Source: Prevotellaceae bacterium
GTDB lineage: Bacteria; Bacteroidota; Bacteroidia; Bacteroidales; UBA932
Direction: 5' to 3'
Assembly (NCBI GenBank): GCA_031289895.1
Contig: JAITOP010000264.1
Span: 1 to 5,303, forward strand
DNA: 5,303 bases
This document shows, piece by piece, positions 1-5,303 of this stretch. The notes under the pieces were generated by a model. It worked only from the letters and a program-made list of their open reading frames with translations. It had not been told where the DNA came from and did not search any database. Both the position numbers and the translations under genes were made by a program. The stretch's first letter is position 1; each line of letters opens with the position of its first letter.

Positions 1-1037
1 ATTTGAAAAATTATATTGAAAAATATGGTTTGCGCTGGTCGGTAGTAGAAAGTTTGCCCGTTTCGGAAGCAATAAAATACGGCGGAGAAAATCGCCCTGA
101 ACTGATAGAAAACTACAAAATCAGTTTGGCAAATTTGGGTAAAGCAGGAGTGAAAACAGTTTGCTACAACTTTATGCCTGTCATCGACTGGATACGTACC
201 GACCTCAATAAACGTAATGATGACGGCACATATTCGTTGTTTTTCAATCCTGTAAAATTTGCTTATTTCGATTGTTTTATCTTAAAACGAAAAGATGCGG
301 AAAAAGATTATCCAACCGAAATAATGAAACAAGTGTACGATTTGGATAAAACAATCACCGCTGCCGAAAAAGATGAATTGATAGACACTATCATTGTGAA
401 AACACAGGGCTTTGTAAGCGGAAATATACGCGAAGGCGATAAAAATCCTGTTGAAATATTTAAACAATTACTTGCTTTATATGATGGCATTGATAAAAAC
501 CAATTGCGCGAAAATCTGAAATATTTTCTTGAACAGGTAATTCCTGTCGCCGAAGAATACGGAGTTAATCTTTGCGTACATCCCGACGACCCGCCTTTTT
601 CGGTTTTGGGATTACCGCGCATTGTTACCTCTGCCGAAGATATTGATTGGTTTTTGAAAGCGGTTGATAATCCTCACAACGGATTAACATTCTGCGCCGG
701 CTCGTTAAGTTCAGGGTTGCATAACGATGTGATTGACTTAGCGAAACGATTTGCAAAACGCACACATTTTGTACATCTGCGAAGCACCGAAGTCAGCGCA
801 GACGGATATGTTCTCGAAGCCTCGCACCTCGAAGGACGCGGTAATGTGATAGAACTTGTACGTATTTTTGAACGCGAAAATCCATCCCTGCCAATGCGTA
901 TCGACCATGGGCGGCTGATGCTTGACGATGTTAATAAAACATACAATCCGGGATATTCTTTTCTTGGACGAATGTATGCTTTTGCACAAGTAATGGGTGT
1001 TGTAGCAGCAGTAAAAGAAATTGATAATTTAAATTAA
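1..1037 (+). CDS. uxuA: Mannonate dehydratase UxuA, 5'-truncated by window edge
   Basis: This enzyme dehydrates D-mannonate to 2-keto-3-deoxygluconate (EC 4.2.1.8) in the cytoplasm, the third step of glucuronate breakdown. The visible 344 codons show the family's recognisable segments, including GLRWSVVES near the left end and VCYNFMPVIDW further in. Likely metal-site residues, numbered from the codon at position 3, are His193 in CVHPDDPP, Cys231 in FCAGSLSSG, His258 in HFVHLRS, and Asp301/His302 in RIDHGR. That His/Cys/His/Asp set matches my recollection of the Mn-binding site of structurally studied UxuA proteins. The frame is open from the first base. The TTG at position 3 is probably an internal leucine codon, not a start, because family members carry roughly 50 more N-terminal residues (a TIM-barrel start) and are typically 360-400 aa. 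The stop is TAA, 15 bp before the next gene, which implies co-transcription. No frameshift or missing key residue is seen. Confidence 0.95.
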   Translation, partial: LKNYIEKYGLRWSVVESLPVSEAIKYGGENRPELIENYKISLANLGKAGVKTVCYNFMPVIDWIRTDLNKRNDDGTYSLFFNPVKFAYFDCFILKRKDAEKDYPTEIMKQVYDLDKTITAAEKDELIDTIIVKTQGFVSGNIREGDKNPVEIFKQLLALYDGIDKNQLRENLKYFLEQVIPVAEEYGVNLCVHPDDPPFSVLGLPRIVTSAEDIDWFLKAVDNPHNGLTFCAGSLSSGLHNDVIDLAKRFAKRTHFVHLRSTEVSADGYVLEASHLEGRGNVIELVRIFERENPSLPMRIDHGRLMLDDVNKTYNPGYSFLGRMYAFAQVMGVVAAVKEIDNLN

Positions 1038-1052
1038 AATAAAAAAATATTT

Positions 1053-1868
1053 ATGAACGAATTATTTAGTATATCCGGAAAAGTAGCGATAATTACCGGA
1101 GCCGGCGGAGTGCTTGGAGGAAATATCGCAAAACATTTTATAACACAAGGCGCGAAGGTTGTTGCGCTTGATATCCGTCAGGAACAATTGGATGTGCGTG
1201 TTGAAGAATTATTGGCATTGGGAGGCGAAGCAATAGGCATTGTAGGCAATGTGCTTGATATTGAAAGTCTTGAAAATGTAGCAAAAGATGTAATAGCCCG
1301 TTGGGGACGAATTGACATTTTGCTGAATATCGCAGGCGGCAATATGCCGGGGGCAACATTAGCTCCCGAACAACCTGTTTTTGATATGAAATTGTCGGAT
1401 TGGGAAAAAGTTACTAATCTGAATCTTAACGGAACGGTATATCCTTCGCTGGTTTTTGGTAAAGTAATGGCAGAGCAAAAAAGCGGGTCTATCGTAAATG
1501 TATCGTCGATGGCTGCTTACGGCGCAATTACACGGGTTCCCGGATATTCAGTAGCAAAAACAGGAATCAGCAATTTTACGCAATGGCTTGCAATGGAACT
1601 GGCTTTGAAATACGGTGATGGAGTACGTGTAAACGCTATTGCTCCGGGCTTTTTCATTGGCGACCAAAATCGTGCAGTGCTGATTAATCCCGACGGCTCG
1701 CTAACCGAACGCAGCATTAAAGTTCTTGCCAAAACACCAATGAACCGTTTTGGCGACATCTCTGAACTTAACGGAGCTGTACAATTTTTATGCAGTCAGG
1801 CAGCAAGTTTTGTAACTGGTATAGTAATGCCTGTTGACGGAGGATTTAGTTCGTTCAGTGGAGTTTAG
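1053..1868 (+). CDS. uxuB: SDR-family D-mannonate oxidoreductase (fructuronate reductase), UxuB-like
   Basis: This is a 271-aa classical short-chain dehydrogenase/reductase. Seen directly: a TGAGGVLGG nucleotide-binding loop at residues 15-23, an acidic Asp40 at the end of the second strand (favours NAD(H) over NADP(H)), an NIAGG version of the NNAG motif at 92-96, and the catalytic set Asn124, Ser152, Tyr165 and Lys169 (YSVAK). SDR substrate cannot be read from these motifs alone. The assignment to D-fructuronate/D-mannonate interconversion (EC 1.1.1.57) comes from position, directly after uxuA and upstream of uxaC and kdgK, and from the precedent of the SDR-type UxuB (YjmF) in the Bacillus subtilis hexuronate operon. 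It is unrelated to the roughly 480-aa mannitol-dehydrogenase-type UxuB of Escherichia coli. The ATG start follows an A-rich leader without a Shine-Dalgarno motif and leaves the usual few residues before the first strand. Alternative: a related sugar-acid dehydrogenase such as a gluconate 5-dehydrogenase-like enzyme. Confidence 0.85.
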   Translation: MNELFSISGKVAIITGAGGVLGGNIAKHFITQGAKVVALDIRQEQLDVRVEELLALGGEAIGIVGNVLDIESLENVAKDVIARWGRIDILLNIAGGNMPGATLAPEQPVFDMKLSDWEKVTNLNLNGTVYPSLVFGKVMAEQKSGSIVNVSSMAAYGAITRVPGYSVAKTGISNFTQWLAMELALKYGDGVRVNAIAPGFFIGDQNRAVLINPDGSLTERSIKVLAKTPMNRFGDISELNGAVQFLCSQAASFVTGIVMPVDGGFSSFSGV

Positions 1869-1871
1869 TAT

Positions 1872-1906
1872 AATTAAGAATTAAAAATTAAGAATTAAGA
1901 ATTATT
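1872..1906 (+). repeat. Tandem 7-bp repeat (AATTAAR) before the MBL-flavodoxin gene
   Basis: The 42-bp gap after the SDR gene is mostly a heptamer array in exact 7-bp register: AATTAAG (1872-1878), AATTAAA (1879-1885), AATTAAG (1886-1892), AATTAAG (1893-1899), and a degenerate fifth unit AATTATT (1900-1906). It ends 4 bp before the ATG at 1911, so it occupies the ribosome-footprint region of that gene. It contains no Shine-Dalgarno-like sequence and cannot form a GC-rich terminator hairpin. It could act as an unstructured A/T-rich leader, or simply be low-complexity filler of the kind common between Bacteroidota genes; a role is not shown by the sequence. Confidence 0.75.
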
Positions 1907-1910
1907 GATA

Positions 1911-3230
1911 ATGAAAAATATTTTTATCACTATATTATTTCTAATGTTTTGCTTGGAAACGTTTGGACAGGAAGTATTTAAAAACGATGAAGTAACCGTC
2001 AGCAAACTCGACAAAGGCGTGTATGTAATGGAAACTTTCGACAAAACAACTATGTACATTGTTGAAGGCGCAAAACGTGCGTTGTTGATTGATACAGGCA
2101 CAAAATGCGATAGTCTTGATAAAATAGTGCGTAAAATTACGTCAAAACCTTTTGATGTGATATTAACTCATAATCACGGCGACCATTCGGGAAACATTCA
2201 GTATTTCAACGAAGTATATATGAATCCGGCTGATACTGCACTTGAACTCAACAAAAAATTCACAGGAAAATATAAATGGCTGAATGAAGGCGATGTTTTT
2301 GATTTGGGCGGCGGACGTAAAATAGAAACGCTTTTAATGCCCGGACACACTTCCGGTTCGGTGGTTTTGCTTGATAAAACTATCAATGCCGTTTATACCG
2401 GCGATGCTTTTGGTTCGGGACACGTTTGGTTGCAGTTGCGTCCGCATCTTTCTATGAAAATTTATCACGAATCGTGTGTGCGCATGGAAAAAATAATGCA
2501 GGAACAAAATATTACAAAAATCTACTGCGGACATTATCCAAGTGTAAAACACGCATTTGGAGTGAGTTATATCGTTGAAATGAAAAATCTTTCAGAAAAA
2601 ATTTCGGCAGGCGATATTACAGGCGCACAGCCATATACAAATTGGCGCAACGGTAATGCCATGTTTATGGAAAACGGCGAAGCGTTGATAGTGTTCGACC
2701 CCGAAAATATAAATGACCGTAAAGACGTGCTAATCTTACTTGTACATCCCGATATTAAAACGTCAAAAGCAAATGCAGCCTTGATTAATGCCGTTAAAGA
2801 TTTTCCTTATGTGAAAATAATAAATATGTACGACGAGCCTTTTGTTGCCGAAACGTATAAAGATGCATTTGCCGAAGCGCGAAATATTGTTTTTCAATTT
2901 CCGTTGTATTGGGCAAGTTCGCCGTATTTACTCAAAAAATGGTGCGACGAAATTTTTGGCTCAATACAGGCAAATCCGGGAGTAAAAGGCAAAAAACTAA
3001 TGGTTGTTGCAACAGTAGGTTCTGAATACGAAGCATACCGCGCAGGCGGACGAAATCAGTTTACTATCGACGAACTGTTTCGTCCATACCAAGTTACGGC
3101 AAATCATTCGGGTATGATTTGGAAAACACCTTTTGCCGTATATGGAACATCGCTGCCCGATGCCGATAAACGAATACAGACGGGTGCAAATGCTTATCGC
3201 AAGGTTATAAGCGATTTGGTAAACAAATGA
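1911..3230 (+). CDS. Exported metallo-beta-lactamase-fold / KefF-like NAD(P)H dehydrogenase fusion protein
   Basis: This 439-aa protein has two enzymatic domains. Residues 1-19 look like a Sec signal peptide: Lys2, a hydrophobic run over 4-15, and likely cleavage after Gly19 (TFG before Gln20). There is no lipobox. Residues about 28-268 are a metallo-beta-lactamase-fold hydrolase with HNHGDH at 87-92, His146 in PGHTSG, Asp165 in TGDAFG and His208 in YCGHYP, a complete dinuclear-type ligand set. Residues about 271-437 resemble the flavodoxin_2 family (KefF/MdaB/NQO quinone reductases): strand DVLILLVHP at 272-280, SKAN at 285-288, QFPLYW at 329-334, then a GSEYEAYRAGG segment. The reading frame is continuous between the domains with no nearby internal start, so this is a real fusion. 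ATG 1911 is preferred over TTG 1905 because the latter adds only two residues before the signal peptide. The substrate is unknown; a role in hydrolysing a uronate-derived lactone or detoxifying an electrophile would be guesswork. Base composition resembles its neighbours. Confidence 0.88.
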   Translation: MKNIFITILFLMFCLETFGQEVFKNDEVTVSKLDKGVYVMETFDKTTMYIVEGAKRALLIDTGTKCDSLDKIVRKITSKPFDVILTHNHGDHSGNIQYFNEVYMNPADTALELNKKFTGKYKWLNEGDVFDLGGGRKIETLLMPGHTSGSVVLLDKTINAVYTGDAFGSGHVWLQLRPHLSMKIYHESCVRMEKIMQEQNITKIYCGHYPSVKHAFGVSYIVEMKNLSEKISAGDITGAQPYTNWRNGNAMFMENGEALIVFDPENINDRKDVLILLVHPDIKTSKANAALINAVKDFPYVKIINMYDEPFVAETYKDAFAEARNIVFQFPLYWASSPYLLKKWCDEIFGSIQANPGVKGKKLMVVATVGSEYEAYRAGGRNQFTIDELFRPYQVTANHSGMIWKTPFAVYGTSLPDADKRIQTGANAYRKVISDLVNK

Positions 3231-3246
3231 TTTTTATAAAATTATA

Positions 3247-3273
3247 TAAATTTGAAATATAACATTGTAATAT
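3247..3273 (+). promoter_or_regulatory. Possible internal promoter -7 element and dyad upstream of uxaC
   Basis: TAAATTTG at 3247-3254 is an exact match to the Bacteroidota -7 consensus TAnnTTTG. Two bases further on, 3257-3273 forms an imperfect inverted repeat, ATATAACA-T-TGTAATAT, with 7 of 8 arm positions pairing. This lies in the 52-bp gap between the MBL fusion gene and uxaC, the longest gap in the window, and would leave a short leader before the ATG at 3283. Against it, the nearest upstream TTTG (3215-3218) is 28 bp away, whereas about 19-21 bp is expected for a -33 element, and an A/T-only region yields such matches by chance. If real, it would let uxaC-kdgK be expressed separately, with the dyad placed where an operator could act. 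Confidence 0.22.
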
Positions 3274-3282
3274 ACAGCGAGT

Positions 3283-4689
3283 ATGAAAACATTTATGGAT
3301 GATAATTTTGTTCTGCAAACAGAAACGGCGCAACAACTTTATCATGAACATGCAAAAAATCAACCTATAATTGATTATCATTGCCATTTGGATACTAAAC
3401 AAATTGAGCAAAACCGCAAATTTGATAATCTCGGACAACTTTGGCTCGAAGGCGACCATTACAAATGGCGTGCTATGCGTGCAAATGGTGTAGCCGAAAA
3501 ATTTATTACAGGAAAAGATACATCCGATTGGGAAAAATTTGAAAAATGGGCGGAAACAGTACCTTACACAATGCGTAATCCCTTGTATCACTGGACACAT
3601 CTGGAACTTAAAACAGGTTTTGGCGTAAACAAATTGCTTAAACCCGAAACTGCCAAAGAAATTTACGATGAATGTACCGCCAAACTGCAATTACCCGAAT
3701 ATACAGCGCGTGGATTAATGCTAAAATACAACGTACAAGTAGTTTGTACCACCGACGACCCTGTTGATACATTAGAACATCACATAGCCTTGAAAAACGA
3801 AGGTTTTTCTGTAAAAGTATTGCCTACCTGGCGTCCCGACAAAGCGATGGCTGTAGAAAATTCTCACGATTTTCGTGCTTATATCGAAAAATTATCAGAT
3901 GTGTCGGGTGTTTCCATAAGTAAATATTCCGATTTATTGCAAGCTTTAAAATTGCGACACGATTTTTTTGCATCTGTCGGCTGCAAATTATCCGACCATG
4001 GGCTTGACGTATTTTATGCAGACGATTATACCTTTTCGGAAATAGAAAATATCTTTAATAAAGTGTATGGCGGAGCAAATCTTACAGTAGATGAGATAAG
4101 CAAATTCAAATCTGCAGTTCTTGCAGAAGGCGCAAAAATGGATTGGGAAAAGGCTTGGACACAGCAATTTCACTATGGCGCATTGCGAAATAACAATACC
4201 AGATTTTTTGAACAAATAGGAGCAGATACAGGATTTGATTCAATTGGAGACGGCAATACCGCCAAATCGTTATCAGGATTTTTAGACCGTTTGGATAAAG
4301 AAAATAAACTTGCAAAAACAATATTGTATAATCTTAATCCGAGCGACAATTCAATGCTTGCGGCTATGGCAGGCAATTTTCAGGATGGTTCGGTTGCAGG
4401 TAAAATACAATTTGGTTCGGGATGGTGGTTTTTAGACCAAAAAAACGGAATAGAATCGCAGCTAAACACTTTGTCGGTTCTGGGGTTATTGAGCCGATTT
4501 GTAGGAATGTTGACAGATTCGCGCAGTTTTATATCGTATCCGCGACACGAATATTTTCGCAGAATATTATGTAATATTTTAGGTAATGATGTGGAACAGG
4601 GACTATTACCATCTTCGGAACTGCCGTTTTTAGGCAAAATGGTTGAAGATATATCGTATAACAATGCAAATAAATTTTTTAATTTTTAA
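3283..4689 (+). CDS. uxaC: Uronate (glucuronate/galacturonate) isomerase UxaC
   Basis: UxaC converts D-glucuronate to D-fructuronate and, in most characterised members, D-galacturonate to D-tagaturonate (EC 5.3.1.12). It is the entry step of the pathway and cytoplasmic. The 468-aa product is full length for the family (about 465-470 aa) and belongs to the amidohydrolase-like TIM-barrel group. Seen in the sequence: IIDYHCHLD with the HxH pair His33/His35, the TTDDPVD segment with Asp158/Asp159, the SDHGLD segment with Asp238/His239, the conserved LYHWTHLEL-type stretch, and a C-terminal region containing GSGWWF and SYPRHEYFRR. The ATG at 3283 gives the MKxFMDxNF N-terminus usual in Bacteroidales homologues; a second ATG at 3295 would trim only four residues. 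There is no Shine-Dalgarno motif. The gene is followed after 9 bp by kdgK, so the two are surely co-transcribed. Because uxuA and uxuB are in the same run and no tagaturonate reductase or altronate dehydratase is visible, the glucuronate branch is the better supported use here. Confidence 0.97.
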   Translation: MKTFMDDNFVLQTETAQQLYHEHAKNQPIIDYHCHLDTKQIEQNRKFDNLGQLWLEGDHYKWRAMRANGVAEKFITGKDTSDWEKFEKWAETVPYTMRNPLYHWTHLELKTGFGVNKLLKPETAKEIYDECTAKLQLPEYTARGLMLKYNVQVVCTTDDPVDTLEHHIALKNEGFSVKVLPTWRPDKAMAVENSHDFRAYIEKLSDVSGVSISKYSDLLQALKLRHDFFASVGCKLSDHGLDVFYADDYTFSEIENIFNKVYGGANLTVDEISKFKSAVLAEGAKMDWEKAWTQQFHYGALRNNNTRFFEQIGADTGFDSIGDGNTAKSLSGFLDRLDKENKLAKTILYNLNPSDNSMLAAMAGNFQDGSVAGKIQFGSGWWFLDQKNGIESQLNTLSVLGLLSRFVGMLTDSRSFISYPRHEYFRRILCNILGNDVEQGLLPSSELPFLGKMVEDISYNNANKFFNF

Positions 4690-4698
4690 TTAATAACA

Positions 4699-5303
4699 AT
4701 GAAAAAAGTAGTTACATTTGGTGAAATAATGCTTAGATTGGCAACTCCCGATTATCTCCGGTTTATTCAATCCAATCATTTAATATCAACATTTGGAGGC
4801 GGCGAGGCAAATGTAGCCGTATCGTTGGCTAATTACGGAATTTCTGTTGATTTTATTACACGCCTGCCCGAAAATGCAGTTGCAGAATGGTGTATAGCCG
4901 AATTGCGCAAATACAACGTAGGAACTCGACATATTATTAAAGGCGGAAATCGCGTAGGAATTTATTATCTTGAAACGGGAGCGGTAGCGCGTCCGTCAAA
5001 AGTTATTTACGACCGTGCAAACTCGTCAATTGCCGAAATACAATCGGGAATGATTAATTGGCGGGAAGTTTTTAAAGATGCACAATGGTTTCATTGGACA
5101 GGAATTACACCCGCTATTTCGCAAGGCGCAGCAGATGTTTGTTTGGAGGCTGTAAAAACGGCAAACGAAATGGGCATAACGGTTTCATGCGATTTGAATT
5201 ATCGTAAAAATCTTTGGAAATATGGCAAAAAAGCATCCGAAATCATGCCCGCATTGGTTGATTGCTGCGATATTATTTTAGGCAACGAAGAAGATGCCGA
5301 AAA
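4699..5303 (+). CDS. kdgK: 2-keto-3-deoxygluconate kinase KdgK, 3'-truncated by window edge
   Basis: This PfkB/ribokinase-family sugar kinase phosphorylates 2-keto-3-deoxygluconate to KDPG (EC 2.7.1.45), the product of UxuA being its substrate. I translated it by hand from the ATG at 4699: 201 codons plus two bases remain open to the right edge. The N-terminus MKKVVTFGEIMLRL is typical, followed by the sugar-binding FGGGEANVAVSLA at residues 32-44, YDRANSS at 104-110, SCDLNYRKNLW at 163-173, and ILGNEEDAE at 193-201. Tyr90, Tyr104, Arg106 and Arg169 line up, by spacing, with residues I recall contacting KDG in structurally studied KDG kinases. That favours KdgK over fructokinase or ribokinase. 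Full-length relatives are about 310-345 aa, so over 100 C-terminal residues, including the PfkB GAGD catalytic motif, lie outside the window and could not be checked. The gene starts 9 bp after uxaC stops and has an A/T-rich leader without a Shine-Dalgarno motif. Confidence 0.95.
   Translation, partial: MKKVVTFGEIMLRLATPDYLRFIQSNHLISTFGGGEANVAVSLANYGISVDFITRLPENAVAEWCIAELRKYNVGTRHIIKGGNRVGIYYLETGAVARPSKVIYDRANSSIAEIQSGMINWREVFKDAQWFHWTGITPAISQGAADVCLEAVKTANEMGITVSCDLNYRKNLWKYGKKASEIMPALVDCCDIILGNEEDAE

Noticed and set aside
3..5. TTG as the start codon of uxuA
   Set aside because: UxuA family members have about 50 further residues before this point, and the frame is open to the window edge, so the gene begins upstream of the window.
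308..622. 104-codon reverse-strand open frame, with similar ones inside the other genes
   Set aside because: All are fully contained within clear + strand coding sequence and show no family resemblance.
902..912. The 11-base string CGACCATGGGC, present in uxuA and again at 3993-4003 in uxaC
   Set aside because: Each copy encodes a conserved Asp-His-Gly segment of its own enzyme; the match stops at the motif and is best explained by chance.
1905..1907. TTG as the start of the MBL-flavodoxin gene
   Set aside because: It lies inside and just after the A/T-rich heptamer array and adds only two residues; ATG at 1911 gives a standard signal-peptide N-terminus.
1911..3230. Flavodiiron (FprA-type) protein, suggested by the order MBL fold then flavodoxin fold
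   Set aside because: The metal motif is HNHGDH with downstream His, Asp and His, the hydrolase pattern, not the HxExD pattern of flavodiiron proteins. The flavin domain is of the KefF/NQO type, not a short-chain flavodoxin.
3231..3250. A/T-only stem TTATA...TATAA as a terminator after the MBL-flavodoxin gene
   Set aside because: The stem is about 5 bp with no G/C pairs, too weak for an intrinsic terminator.
3205..3690. 161-codon open frame on the reverse strand
   Set aside because: It lies antisense over the well-supported 5' half of uxaC and the end of the upstream gene; its product is Phe/Cys/Ile-rich without a recognisable domain, as expected of an antisense shadow.

Overview
This 5.3-kb window is an AT-rich, tightly packed stretch of bacterial chromosome with five genes, all on the + strand. 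It reads as a hexuronate (D-glucuronate/D-galacturonate type) catabolism operon from a member of the Bacteroidota, probably Bacteroidales. The lineage call rests on three things: the uxuA / SDR-type uxuB / uxaC / kdgK gene set and its sequence flavour, A/T-rich leaders without recognisable Shine-Dalgarno motifs in front of every visible start codon, and a signal peptide ending in a FGQ-like site. The species cannot be named from the sequence.

Layout: (1) 1-1037, uxuA, mannonate dehydratase, missing its N-terminus at the window edge. (2) 1053-1868, an SDR-family oxidoreductase that best fits D-mannonate oxidoreductase/fructuronate reductase (uxuB-like). (3) 1872-1906, a 7-bp tandem repeat in the short gap. 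(4) 1911-3230, a probably exported two-domain protein with an N-terminal metallo-beta-lactamase-fold hydrolase and a C-terminal KefF/MdaB-like flavodoxin-fold NAD(P)H:quinone oxidoreductase domain. (5) 3231-3282, the longest gap (52 bp), with a possible Bacteroidota -7 element and a short dyad. (6) 3283-4689, uxaC, uronate isomerase, complete. (7) 4699 to the right edge, the first 201 codons of kdgK, 2-keto-3-deoxygluconate kinase.

How the genes work together: UxaC isomerises D-glucuronate to D-fructuronate, the SDR enzyme reduces this to D-mannonate, UxuA dehydrates mannonate to 2-keto-3-deoxygluconate (KDG), and KdgK phosphorylates KDG to KDPG. KDPG would then be cleaved by an aldolase (Eda), which is not in the window. 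Four of the five genes therefore form an unbroken biochemical chain. No transporter, regulator, aldolase, RNA gene, mobile element or CRISPR array is visible.

The gene that does not belong to the textbook pathway is the third one, the MBL-flavodoxin fusion. Its metal ligands all look intact, it carries an apparent signal peptide, and it lies between core uronate genes. It is the best candidate here for unexplored biology; everything else is ordinary.
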